Notes: generated by a model not told the origin, from the letters alone. 23,051 nucleotides of DNA from Streptomyces aureocirculatus (GCF_000720475.1 NZ_JOAP01000074.1:1-23051), one strand, 5' to 3'. Counted from the stretch's first letter, positions 14,804-22,122 are shown. Program-made: numbers and translations.

Positions 14804-15349
14804 TCACGCCCCGCCCAGCCACCCCGCCGCGTCGAGGCGGAAGAACTCCGCGGGCACGACCGCGCGCAGGTCGGACTCCAGGGCGCGGACACGGTCCGGG
14901 CCCAGCTCCCGGGCCCACTCCGCGCGCAGGGCGTCGAAGATCGCCGCCGAGCGGGTCAGGGCGTCGAGGCCGCGGGGGGTGAGGCGGACGAGTTTGCGGC
15001 GGGCGTCGGCCGGGTCGTCGGCGCGCTCGGCGTATCCGAGGGCGACGAGGCGGTCGACCGTCTTGCCCGCCGCCTGCTTGGTGACGCCGAGGCGCCGCCC
15101 GACCTCGCTGGCGCTCGCCCCCGCGGCCCCGACGGCCTGCATCGCGAAGCCGTGTGCCGGGCGCATGTCCGGGTGGCCCTGGCGGGCGAGTTCGGCGTGC
15201 AGGCGGTCGATGAGGGTGCGGAAACCGGCGAAGAGGAGGAGGGGCAGCTCATAGCCGGGAGTGTCCTGACGCTCCTGCCTCCGCGCGCGGCCTTCCACGT
15301 CCCCCTTCCCCTTTTCGACAACCTGGTTTACCTTCATGTCGTCAACCAT
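14804..15349 (-). CDS. MarR family transcriptional regulator (divergent from AhpD-like gene)
   Basis: The product has up to 181 residues. After a hydrophilic, charged N-terminal extension (about 30 residues) comes a MarR core. Helix PLLLFAGFRTLIDRLHAEL and the helix-turn-helix SASEVGRRLGVTKQAAGKTVDRL are followed by the wing with DPADARRKLVRLTPRG at about residues 116-131. The start is uncertain. The ATG at 15349 has no ribosome-binding site but has TAAAAT seven bases upstream, fitting a leaderless message; the ATG at 15337 would remove four residues. A 39-bp operator palindrome covers this start. The divergent AhpD-like gene begins 26 bp away, so the protein probably represses both genes. 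Confidence 0.9.
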   Translation of the reverse strand: MVDDMKVNQVVEKGKGDVEGRARRQERQDTPGYELPLLLFAGFRTLIDRLHAELARQGHPDMRPAHGFAMQAVGAAGASASEVGRRLGVTKQAAGKTVDRLVALGYAERADDPADARRKLVRLTPRGLDALTRSAAIFDALRAEWARELGPDRVRALESDLRAVVPAEFFRLDAAGWLGGA

Positions 15350-15355
15350 GTTGTC
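15317..15355. promoter_or_regulatory. 39-bp operator between divergent marR and AhpD-like gene
   Basis: GACAACCTGGTTTAC (15317-15331) and GTCAACCATGTTGTC (15341-15355) are inverted copies matching at 13 of 15 positions, separated by nine bases. The right arm includes the ATG at 15349 and abuts the TAAAAT -10 hexamer (minus strand, 15362-15357), so a bound dimer would block the marR promoter. The AhpD-like start is 20 bp to the right. Each arm also contains GACAAC-N-TGGTT, perhaps the half-site or a full site on its own. Confidence 0.7.
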
Positions 15356-15375
15356 TATTTTAGGGGTCGCCCGGA

Positions 15376-15888
15376 ATGTTCGCCGCCCACACAGTCGAGT
15401 CCGCGCCCGAGGCGTCCCGTGCCGCCATGGAGGGTGTCGCCCGTGCCTTCGGGGTGTTGCCGGACGCGGTCGCGCGGCTCGCCGAGTCGCCGGAACTGCT
15501 CACCGGTTTCCTGGAGCTGAGCCAGAAGTTCGAGCGCACGACACTGGACCCGCTGGCCCGCGAGACCGTCGTCATGACCGTCGCCGTGCGCAACGAGTGC
15601 CATGTGTGCGTCGAACTGCACACCGCCAAGCTGCGCAAGCTCGGCGCCGACGACGGCCTCGTGGCCGCGCTCCGGGAGGGACGGGAGCTGCCCGAGGAGC
15701 GCGAACGGCTGGAAGCCGTGCGGAAGTTCGCCGTCCGGGTGATCGTGTGCGCGGGCGGGGTCGAGGACGCCGACGTGCGGGCCTTCCTGGACCACGGTTT
15801 CACGGAGCGCAACGCCCTGGAGGTCGTCATGGGCATCGGTACGTACACGCTGTCCACGCTCGCGAACCGGCTGACGGGGGCGGTCTGA
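15376..15888 (+). CDS. Carboxymuconolactone decarboxylase / AhpD-like protein
   Basis: The 170-residue protein has the redox-active AhpD motif CHVC-VEL-H (C75, C78, H82) with the preceding glutamate E74 in NECHVC and helices typical of the CMD fold. FGVLPDAVARLAESPELLTGF and LDPLARETVVMTVAVRN lead into the motif. A second half-helical region (about residues 110-165) closes the protein. Proteins with the CxxC...H arrangement act as alkylhydroperoxidases or thiol-disulfide redox partners rather than decarboxylases. AGGGG lies nine bases before the ATG. Divergence from marR across a shared operator suggests induction by an oxidant or electrophile, which is inference. Confidence 0.88.
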   Translation: MFAAHTVESAPEASRAAMEGVARAFGVLPDAVARLAESPELLTGFLELSQKFERTTLDPLARETVVMTVAVRNECHVCVELHTAKLRKLGADDGLVAALREGRELPEERERLEAVRKFAVRVIVCAGGVEDADVRAFLDHGFTERNALEVVMGIGTYTLSTLANRLTGAV

Positions 15889-15946
15889 ACCGCCGCCCCG
15901 CCCCGGCGCCTCCGTCCAGGTCCCCGCCCCCGCCCGGCGGCCCCGG

Positions 15947-18313
15947 TCAGCTCAGGGAGGCCCACTCCTTCCAGTACGCCGCGGCACCGAAGGCGGTCCG
16001 GTCGGCGAACGTGCCGTTGCCCTTGCCCGGGTTGAGCCACAGGCGGCCCCCGGTGTCCCGGGAGAGCAGGTCGTGCTTGCCGTCGCCGTTCACGTCACCG
16101 GCGCCGATGACGTCCTTGTAGGAGGCGCCCCAGTCCTTGAAGACGGGCACGCGGTCCTTGAACCTGCCGGTGCGCAGGCCGTCGTAGCGCCACAGCTCAC
16201 CGGACTTGTCCAGGGCCAGCACGTCCCCGGTGCCGTCGCCGTTCAGGTCGCCCGCGCCGACGACCCGGGTGTAACCGGTCCAGGCGGAGCGCACTTTCAC
16301 GCGCGCCTTGAAGCCGTCGGCGCCGTCGTGCGCGTACAGATACACGTCCCCGGAGGCCTTGTCGCGGGCCAGCAGGTCGGGGCGGCCGTCGCCGGTCTGG
16401 TCGCCGCTCGCGAACAGCGTGTCGTAGCGGCTCCAGTCGCGGGCCAGCCGCTTGTACGGCGAGTCGGGCGTCGGAATGCCACCGGGGACCGGTGTGTACA
16501 GCCGGGCCTCGCCGCCGGGCAGTCGCACGACCAGGTCGTTGGAGCGGTCGCCGTCGAAGTCGCCGAAGGGGACGACGCGCGTCTTCTCGTCCCAGGGAGC
16601 GGCGGAGAAGGTCACGGTGGGGTTCGACGCGTCGCCCGTGTACAGCTTCATCGAGTCGCTCGACGACAGGCCCACGATGTCCCCGCGGGTGTCGTCGGCG
16701 TAGTCGTGCCACTTCGGCTTCGCACGGGTGCCGGTGGTCGCGGTGTACGACGTGCCCGGACCGCCGCCGACGGCCGGGTCCGCCTGCGTCCACGCCGCCA
16801 CCGGGCGGCCCTTGGCGTCGACGGCCGCGCGGCCCGTGCTCCAGGTGTCCTGCACCCGCGCGCTGAGCGTGCGCGGCTTGGCCGGGTCGCCGCCACGGAC
16901 GGTCTGCGCCACGAAGTCCTTGCGGACGGTGCGGCTCGCTTCGAAGCGCTTCTGCGTGTACGTGACGACGACCGTGCCGTCCGCGGTGGCCGCCGCGCCC
17001 AGCGAGTCGGCGTCGACGTACGAGGCGAGCTTGCGGGCGCCGCCCCAACTGCCTTCCTTCGCCCGGCGGACGGCCGTGCCCGCGGTCCCGGGACCCGTCA
17101 TGCCGACCGCCGTGACGTCGCCGTTCGGTGCCGTGAGGAGGTCGGCGGGCGCGTACGCCGACGCACCGACGCCGGTCTGCTCGGCCTGGCCCCAGGCCGC
17201 CGCCCCTGCCGCCTTGCGGGCGTAGGCGCCGCCCGCGAGCAGGTGGAAGCCGCCCTGCGGGTGGGCGGCGAACGCGACCAGCTTCGGCTTCTCGCCGAGC
17301 TGCGGCAGATCGCCGGGCTCGGTCCACGCGGCGGTGCGCCCCGCGGCCGACTGCCCGGCCGACTCCGTGGACGAGTCCGCGGACTTCTCGACGTACTTGT
17401 AGTGCCACTTGTACGCGGTCGGGTCCGGGTCCACGCCGTCGCCCGTGTAGTAGCTGTTGCCGCCCCAGAGCACGCCGACGGTGCCCGCCTTGTCGACCGC
17501 GAGGCGCAGGTCCCAGAGCGTGTAGTGGTAGACGTTGTCGTCGCGGACGATGGGGTCGGGGAGCCGGTCGAGCGTCTTCGGCGCGGACCAGGAACCGCTC
17601 GGGCCGCTCCGCTCGACGACGGTCAGACGGTGCTCCTTGTCCATCCACGCGACGGCACGGTGGCCCGCGGCGTTGGCGGCGAGCGTGGTGCGGGGCGTGC
17701 GCGGGTGGGCCCAGTCGCCCGCGAGGGTGCCGGTCGTGATGTCCTCGGCGGGCCCGAACACGGTGCCGTCCGGGGCGAGTCGGGACGCCTTCAGGGTCCG
17801 CGTGCCGTCGTCCGCCGGGTCCGTCCACCACAGCAGCGAGACGGCGCCGTCGTCGGTGCGATGGAGGGCCGCGCCGGGCGCGGGCACGGGTGTGGCGGGC
17901 TGCCAGGCGGTGGCGTCCGCGGGACGCACCGCGAGCACGGCCTTGCCGTCCTGCGTGAACAGGCCCACGACGGTGCCGCCGCTCGTCGCCTTCAGGTCGG
18001 CGACGCCGGTGACGCCCGGCAGCTCCTTCGGCGCGGTCCAGGGGCCGAGGCCGGTCGGGACGGCGGTGGCGGCCGCGGGCGCCTTGGTCGGCGGGGCGGG
18101 CGCGGTAGGCGCGTTCGGCGTGGCCGCCTGGGCGTGCGGTGCGGCGACGCCGAGGGCGAGCACGGAGGCGAGCGCGCTCCCCAGGAGGGTGCGGGCCTGC
18201 CGGGAACGGCCGCCCCCCGGCCTCTGGGCGCCGTCGGCTGCCGGTCCGGCGTGGGTGGCGGCTGCCGGTCTGGAACGGGTGTCGGCTGCCGGTCCGGCGT
18301 GGTTGGTGGTCAT
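15947..18313 (-). CDS. Large secreted FG-GAP/VCBS repeat protein
   Basis: The product has 788 residues. A long basic N-region (residues 1-42, including three eight-residue repeats) precedes a hydrophobic core at about 43-58 and a signal peptidase site AQA|A at 63/64. A Pro/Ala/Thr linker follows. Residues about 80-560 look like beta-propeller blades of the sialidase or bacterial lectin kind, with repeated 'W..P..L' and 'A.D..G' patterns. The C-terminus has four FG-GAP/VCBS repeats of about 50 residues starting near 583, 636, 686 and 737, each with a Ca2+-loop such as DFDGDRSND, DQTGDGRPD, DLNGDGTGD or DVNGDGKHD. It should be an extracellular beta-propeller protein; the ligand is unknown. A related but shorter gene lies upstream, separated by a strong terminator. 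Confidence 0.85.
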   Translation of the reverse strand: MTTNHAGPAADTRSRPAAATHAGPAADGAQRPGGGRSRQARTLLGSALASVLALGVAAPHAQAATPNAPTAPAPPTKAPAAATAVPTGLGPWTAPKELPGVTGVADLKATSGGTVVGLFTQDGKAVLAVRPADATAWQPATPVPAPGAALHRTDDGAVSLLWWTDPADDGTRTLKASRLAPDGTVFGPAEDITTGTLAGDWAHPRTPRTTLAANAAGHRAVAWMDKEHRLTVVERSGPSGSWSAPKTLDRLPDPIVRDDNVYHYTLWDLRLAVDKAGTVGVLWGGNSYYTGDGVDPDPTAYKWHYKYVEKSADSSTESAGQSAAGRTAAWTEPGDLPQLGEKPKLVAFAAHPQGGFHLLAGGAYARKAAGAAAWGQAEQTGVGASAYAPADLLTAPNGDVTAVGMTGPGTAGTAVRRAKEGSWGGARKLASYVDADSLGAAATADGTVVVTYTQKRFEASRTVRKDFVAQTVRGGDPAKPRTLSARVQDTWSTGRAAVDAKGRPVAAWTQADPAVGGGPGTSYTATTGTRAKPKWHDYADDTRGDIVGLSSSDSMKLYTGDASNPTVTFSAAPWDEKTRVVPFGDFDGDRSNDLVVRLPGGEARLYTPVPGGIPTPDSPYKRLARDWSRYDTLFASGDQTGDGRPDLLARDKASGDVYLYAHDGADGFKARVKVRSAWTGYTRVVGAGDLNGDGTGDVLALDKSGELWRYDGLRTGRFKDRVPVFKDWGASYKDVIGAGDVNGDGKHDLLSRDTGGRLWLNPGKGNGTFADRTAFGAAAYWKEWASLS
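18233..18304. repeat. 24-bp triple repeat in the signal-peptide N-region
   Basis: Three 24-bp units run at 18233-18256, 18257-18280 and 18281-18304. Units 1 and 3 share 22 identical bases; unit 2 is diverged. They encode (T)HAGPAAD, TRSRPAAA and THAGPAAD in the cytoplasmic N-region of the secreted protein's signal sequence, extending it well beyond the usual length. Confidence 0.8.
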
Positions 18314-18358
18314 GCGGGAGAGCCCCCCCGGGCTTGAGCGGTGGTGAAAGGGACGGGT

Positions 18359-18388
18359 GGACGGTCCCGCCGGGCGGCGGGACCGTCC
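18359..18388 (-). terminator. Strong hairpin terminator between the two FG-GAP genes
   Basis: A perfect 13-bp GC-rich stem (18359-18371 pairing with 18376-18388) closes a four-base GGGC loop. Twelve of its pairs are GACGGTCCCGCC/GGCGGGACCGTC. It lies 23 bases after the stop of the upstream FG-GAP gene (18411) and 46 bases before the next gene's start. It has no T-tract, as is common in Streptomyces. It makes a shared full-length operon for the two genes unlikely. Confidence 0.8.
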
Positions 18389-18410
18389 GTCACGAGTGGT
18401 GTTCAGCGGC

Positions 18411-19886
18411 TCAACCGACCATGCGGTAACCGAAGTTGCCGCCCCCGGTAGGGCCGCCGACCGTGCCCAGGTGGAAGCTGGTGGCGCCCTCGCCCGTCAC
18501 ACCGGAGGCGCCGGTGGCGAGCTTCCAGACGCGGCCCTTGTAGCCGTCCTCGCCGTTGCCGCCGACGTAGAGGTCCGTGGCGCCGTCCTGACCCGTGGTG
18601 ACCAGGGCCGCCGAGGCACCGAAGTGGTCGTTGTTCTCGGATGTGCTCGGTATGGAGCGGCTGTTCTGCGTGAACGACTTCGCGCCGGTCGTGGTGATGC
18701 CGTCGGCGCTGCCGCGCAGGACCGTGATCGCGCCGGACCTCGAAGTGGTGGCGGCGTCGGAACCCGTCTCGTACGAGGCGCCTATGACCAGGTCCGCGTA
18801 CCCGTCCCGGTCGGTGTCGCCGATGGCCACGGCCGAGCCGAACTGGTCACCGGCCTCCTCCACGCCGGGCACGCCCTCGTCGGCCTGGGTGTAGACGCGG
18901 GACTTCAGGGTGGTGCCGACGCCGGTGGGGCCGCCGTAGTTCACATAGACCTTGCTCTGCTTGGGGTAGCCGGTGCCGAGGTCCTCGTAGCCGTCCTTGT
19001 TCAGGTCGCCGGAGGCCCGGGGCAGGTTGTCCTCGTAGCGGTACGGGGCCCCGTACTTGGCTCCCTTGACCCAGCCCGTGGCGGAGCCCTTCAGGATCAC
19101 TCCGCCCGGTGTGCCGTTGCCGAGGACGATGCCGCCGCTGACCGCGACGTCGTCGATGCCGTCGCCCGTCAGGTCGGCCACGTACACCGTACCGGTGAGC
19201 AGGTTGTCCTTCTCGGCGGTGTCGCGGTTCCATATCCGGGCGGGTTTGCCCGAGGTGCGGTCGAGCGGGCCGAGCAGGGCGGAGACGCCGTACTTGCCGT
19301 GGTGGGCGCGGGTGACGATGTCGGCGACGCTGTCGCCGTTGATGTCCCCCACGTCCATGCCGCCGCCGAGCAGCTTCGGCGAGCTCGCGGTGTAGTCACC
19401 TTCCGGGAGGGTGGTGCCCTCGCCGGTGATGCCGTCCTTGCTGCCCCACAGGACCATGTTCTTCTGGAGGTAGTTCATCAGCAGGTCGTCGTAGCCGTCG
19501 CCGTCCAGGTCGCCGGTGGCCCGGACCTCGCGCCACTTCCCGTCCGCCTCGGGGTCACCGGGCACGCCCGGGGTGTCCTTGCTGAGGATCTTCGACGTCT
19601 CGTACCTCAGGCCCGTGGCCGAGCCGTACGCGACGGTCACGACACCGGCGCGCTTGACGTCGCCGACCGTCGCCGTGTGCGCGCCGACCGCGAGGTCCTG
19701 GAAGCCGTCGCCGTTGAAGTCGGCACCCTTGTCCGCCTTCGTGCCGGCCTTGGGTGCTGCGGGTGCTGCGGGTGCTGCGGGTGCTGCGGGTGCCGCCGGT
19801 GACGCCAGGGCGGCGGGTGCCAGTCCTGTCGTACCGACGAGGGTGGCCGCGCAGACGGCGGCCGTGGTGAGCGCTCTGCGGCGCAT
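18411..19886 (-). CDS. Secreted integrin-like FG-GAP repeat protein
   Basis: The protein has 491 residues. The signal peptide is MRRRALTTAAVCAATLVGTT..., cleaved near ALA|S at 28. A (PAA)n linker follows at about 30-45, encoded by a 9-bp tandem repeat. At least six FG-GAP units with Ca2+ loops fill the rest: DFNGDGFQD (56-64), DLDGDGYDD, DINGDSVAD, DLTGDGIDD, DLNKDGYED and DTDRDGYAD, plus a degenerate seventh, GQDGATD, near the C-terminus. Six or seven units are what a seven-bladed integrin-alpha-type propeller needs, so this is probably a complete propeller without extra catalytic domain. GGGGGGA stands before the ATG. A paralogous C-terminal domain occurs in the gene immediately downstream. 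Confidence 0.88.
   Translation of the reverse strand: MRRRALTTAAVCAATLVGTTGLAPAALASPAAPAAPAAPAAPAAPKAGTKADKGADFNGDGFQDLAVGAHTATVGDVKRAGVVTVAYGSATGLRYETSKILSKDTPGVPGDPEADGKWREVRATGDLDGDGYDDLLMNYLQKNMVLWGSKDGITGEGTTLPEGDYTASSPKLLGGGMDVGDINGDSVADIVTRAHHGKYGVSALLGPLDRTSGKPARIWNRDTAEKDNLLTGTVYVADLTGDGIDDVAVSGGIVLGNGTPGGVILKGSATGWVKGAKYGAPYRYEDNLPRASGDLNKDGYEDLGTGYPKQSKVYVNYGGPTGVGTTLKSRVYTQADEGVPGVEEAGDQFGSAVAIGDTDRDGYADLVIGASYETGSDAATTSRSGAITVLRGSADGITTTGAKSFTQNSRSIPSTSENNDHFGASAALVTTGQDGATDLYVGGNGEDGYKGRVWKLATGASGVTGEGATSFHLGTVGGPTGGGNFGYRMVG
19752..19796. repeat. 9-bp tandem repeat GGGTGCTGC
   Basis: Four perfect GGGTGCTGC units (19752-19787) and a fifth variant GGGTGCCGC (19788-19796) run in frame inside the FG-GAP gene and encode Pro-Ala-Ala repeats of the linker after the signal peptide. 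Copy number is likely to vary by slippage without changing the frame. Confidence 0.85.
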
Positions 19887-19922
19887 GTGGTTCCCCCCAC
19901 TTCCATCGGCGGCCCCCCGGCC

Positions 19923-19939
19923 CGCCCGGGAGCCGGGCG
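19923..19939 (-). terminator. Hairpin between DUF418 gene and FG-GAP gene
   Basis: CGCCCGG-gag-CCGGGCG (19923-19939) is a perfect seven-bp stem with a three-base loop, about 70 bases after the DUF418 stop and about 37 bases before the FG-GAP start on the same strand. It may terminate DUF418 transcription or sit in the leader of the FG-GAP gene. The AT-rich stretch 19957-20000 just upstream of it is the likeliest promoter site for the FG-GAP gene. Confidence 0.45.
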
Positions 19940-20008
19940 CCCGGGAAATCCACCACAGATCAAAAGTTCAAATTCAGCCAGATGATAAGCGCAATCGGTC
20001 GGAAGCGC

Positions 20009-21340
20009 TCATGTTCTTTTCGCGTACATGAGGTGCCGCAGCAGCGCCTCGGCGGGACCGCGCTTGCCCCTCAGTTCCAGGGCGTACGCGCCCGCGACCG
20101 TCACCAGCCACACCGCCAACGCCACGAGGACCATGCTCGCGCTGGTCAGATGCTCGCCGAGGCCCAGGCCCCAGGCCGCGAGGAGGGGTGCGAAGAGGAG
20201 GGAGTGCGTGAGGTAGCAGGACAGGGAGCGTTTGCCGACGGCGGACACCGCCGTGACCGCCTTTTCGCCACGGCGGTGCGGGCGCCGGGTCCACCAGTGG
20301 GCGAACAGGGCGACGGCGGCGATGTACCCGAGACCGGCCGCGTTGCCCGTGACGTCGCGCAGCGTGAACAGTGGGCCCGACTCGCTCTGCGCGTCCGCCG
20401 GTACGTCGAGCGCGCCGACGTGCGCCAAGGCCGCGGGCAGGGCGCCCAGCCAGCCGGTCGCTGTCCCTATGACGGCCGTGCGGCGCAGCAGCTTCAGGTG
20501 GCTGCCCGGTTCCTCCAGGATGCGGCGCCTCGCCGCCCAGTACCCGACCAGGAAGATCACGAAGCCGCCGGAGACCAGGACCAGTGGCGCCGCGACGCCC
20601 ATCAGGAACAGGCTCGTGGTCATGCGTGTGCCCGCCGCCGCGAGCCAGCTCTCCTCGTCCGCTCCGTACGCCTCGCTGCTCGGTTCCGCGCTCGCGTCCC
20701 CCATCGACCCGAGGTCGCCGCCGGTCAGCACTGTCGTGAGGACCGGCTGGGCGGACAGGACCACGAGCGTCGTGGTCGCTATCCCTATCCACCAGTTCAG
20801 GGCGCGGTCGCTGCGCCGCAGGAACAGCCAGCCGAGGATCAAGCTGATCAGCCCGTAGAAGCCGACGATGTCGCCCGCCATCAGGAGGGTGGCGTGCGCG
20901 AAGCCTATGACGATCATCCAGAGGCTGCGCCTGCGCAGCAGCCGCACCGCCGTGCGCTCGCCCGCGTTCTTGCCCTCGCTCGCGTTCTTGCCCTCACGCT
21001 CGCGCTCGCCGGTGGCGGTCTGGCGCAGGTAGAGCTGCATCATGCCGTAGCCGAACAGGAAGGCGAACAGGGGGTATATGCGCAGGTCCAGGCCCACGAC
21101 CATCGCGAACTGCACCGTGTGGTCCAGCCAGTTCCCGTTCACCGGCTGCCAGCCCGAGGGGCCGTACTCGGAGTTCCACAGGTGGAAGGCCGTGTTCGAC
21201 ATCGCGATGAACAGCAGCATCAGCCCCCGCCCGAGGTCCGGCGCGAGGGCGCGCTCGGCGGCGCGGACCCCTGTCGGGCGGGGTTTCTGGCGGGGCGCCT
21301 CTGCCTGGGGTTGCCGGTTGACGCCGGCTTCGACCGTCAT
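20009..21340 (-). CDS. DUF418 family membrane protein
   Basis: The product is a polytopic membrane protein of 443 residues. The N-terminal RALAPDLGRGLMLLFIAMSN is a variant of the 'R...D..RG...l' opening of this family. About ten hydrophobic segments follow. The C-terminal DUF418 domain is clear: VGKRSLSCYLTHSLLF, then a GPAEALLRHLMY ending. A hydrophilic insert near residues 113-135 (GEREREGKNASEGKNAG) comes from an 18-bp tandem repeat. DUF418 proteins are acyltransferase-3-like membrane proteins of unknown function. TAGCGT lies seven bases before the ATG with no Shine-Dalgarno sequence, so a leaderless transcript is likely. It is the last apparently intact gene before the degenerate right end. 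Confidence 0.88.
   Translation of the reverse strand: MTVEAGVNRQPQAEAPRQKPRPTGVRAAERALAPDLGRGLMLLFIAMSNTAFHLWNSEYGPSGWQPVNGNWLDHTVQFAMVVGLDLRIYPLFAFLFGYGMMQLYLRQTATGEREREGKNASEGKNAGERTAVRLLRRRSLWMIVIGFAHATLLMAGDIVGFYGLISLILGWLFLRRSDRALNWWIGIATTTLVVLSAQPVLTTVLTGGDLGSMGDASAEPSSEAYGADEESWLAAAGTRMTTSLFLMGVAAPLVLVSGGFVIFLVGYWAARRRILEEPGSHLKLLRRTAVIGTATGWLGALPAALAHVGALDVPADAQSESGPLFTLRDVTGNAAGLGYIAAVALFAHWWTRRPHRRGEKAVTAVSAVGKRSLSCYLTHSLLFAPLLAAWGLGLGEHLTSASMVLVALAVWLVTVAGAYALELRGKRGPAEALLRHLMYAKRT
20963..20998. repeat. 18-bp tandem repeat inside the DUF418 gene
   Basis: CGCGTTCTTGCCCTCGCT at 20963-20980 is repeated at 20981-20998 with 15 of 18 positions identical. On the coding strand it produces the duplicated EGKNA in a cytoplasmic or periplasmic loop. 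It is an in-frame duplication and should not harm folding. Confidence 0.75.
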
Positions 21341-21388
21341 GCCTTCAACGCTAGGAACCCCACCCGGGGGTGGGCATCAACCGATCGG

Positions 21389-21682
21389 CTATCGGGGACT
21401 GCCCAAAGGATAGATCGAGGCGAGGAAGGGGGGACGTTCAGCCCGGCGGGACCCGGACGCGGCGGCCTGACCGGGAAGCGCCTCGGCCTCCGCGTCGCGG
21501 CTGAGCCTGCGCAGGAGTCGGGCGAGGTTGCGCCTGGCAACGGGGTTGCCTGCTTCGTGGGCGTGGCGGCAGTACGGTCCGGCTTCTTCCACGCGGTCGC
21601 TGCGGTCCCTGCGGTCGCTGCGGACGAGCAGGACGCCGAGGCTGTTCGCGGCCTGGCGGGGGTTCTTGGGGACCGCCGCCAT
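21389..21682 (-). pseudogene. Relic of a TPR/Sel1-repeat protein
   Basis: The minus-strand frame from the ATG at 21682 to the TAG at 21389 contains AANSLGVLLV, then a charged DRRDRSDR stretch, then VEEAGPYCRHAHEAGNP and VARRNLARLL. This spacing of A-N-LG--L, EEA--Y--A-EAG and AR-NLA-LL is the tetratricopeptide/Sel1 pattern common in Streptomyces TPR proteins, here only about one and a half repeats long. The charged stretch is encoded by a 9-bp slippage repeat (GCGGTCGCT-type, around 21592-21620). Sequence after about residue 70 no longer resembles the family, and no intact N-terminal region is found upstream. I read it as a decayed fragment. Confidence 0.5.
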
Positions 21683-21869
21683 CGGCCATCGGCCGTACGG
21701 CTGCCTCGGCGACACCGGCCCGCCCGCGTCAGGTCGACGGCTGCGGCGACAAGCGCCACCCCGCGCGGGTGGCCGCCCGCACGCCAGGCGTGCCGCCACT
21801 CGCGCCGATCCCCTGCACCCGGCGAGCCCCGGCCACCCCCGGCGAGCGGGGCGCCGTCACGCCGGGGTG

Positions 21870-21980
21870 CAGCAGCCGCCGGCCTTCCCAGCCCTTCGCC
21901 GCAGCGGCGTCCGCGAAGCGGACCTCCCACTGGCCCTCCGGCGCCGGAGGCGCGGCACGGTGACCGCGTGGCGGTGTCAC
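21870..21980 (-). pseudogene. N-terminal remnant of a small protein, possibly toxin-like
   Basis: The GTG at 21980 has a fine ribosome-binding site (AGGGAGG, four bases upstream) and overlaps the stop of the preceding frame by GTGA, a classic coupled arrangement. The first ~33 residues, RGHRAAPPAPEGQWEVRF then ADAAAAKGWE, look like real protein. After KGWE the frame becomes Gly/Arg/Pro-rich and has no plausible fold up to its stop at 21729. A QWEVRF..A.A.KGWE opening resembles small Streptomyces proteins of the RelE/HigB toxin type that I recall, but I cannot confirm this. The C-terminal part, which would carry a catalytic site, is missing. Confidence 0.4.
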
Positions 21981-22100
21981 GCGTCCTCCCTGGGGTCAGG
22001 CACCCGCCCGTAGTCCGCGTCATGGTCCCGCGTCAGCGCGGCGGGCAACTCCGGGTCCGAGTGGACCTCCGCCGTGTGCGGCCAGGAGATGAGAACCCGT
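21977..22100 (-). pseudogene. C-terminal remnant of the gene preceding the toxin-like fragment
   Basis: On the minus strand, about 40 codons ending at the TGA 21979-21977 read RVLISWPHTAEVHSDPELP, then AALTRDHDADYGRVPDPRED and A. Composition and codon use are those of real Streptomyces coding sequence. No start codon with a ribosome-binding site precedes it, and upstream of about 22100 the frame runs into unrelated sequence, so the N-terminus is lost. The four-base overlap with the next frame indicates the two were an operon. I do not recognise the family. Confidence 0.4.
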
Positions 22101-22122
22101 CTTTGAACGTCGCTGACGGGTT
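22094..22122. repeat. Inverted repeat at the break point
   Basis: AACCCGTC (22094-22101) and GACGGGTT (22115-22122) are perfect 8-bp inverted arms around 13 bases. The repeat lies exactly where the minus-strand remnant loses coding character. A second, shorter one, CCTGAG/CTCAGG, is at 22175-22194. They may be terminators or scars of an insertion. Confidence 0.45.

Noticed and set aside
16073..18337. 754-codon plus-strand frame opposite the large FG-GAP gene
   Set aside because: Antisense shadow; no signal, domain or ribosome-binding site, while the minus strand has a signal peptide and four FG-GAP repeats.
21729..22100. Intact toxin-antitoxin module
   Set aside because: Neither gene is complete: one lacks its N-terminus and the other its C-terminus, so only a remnant can be claimed.
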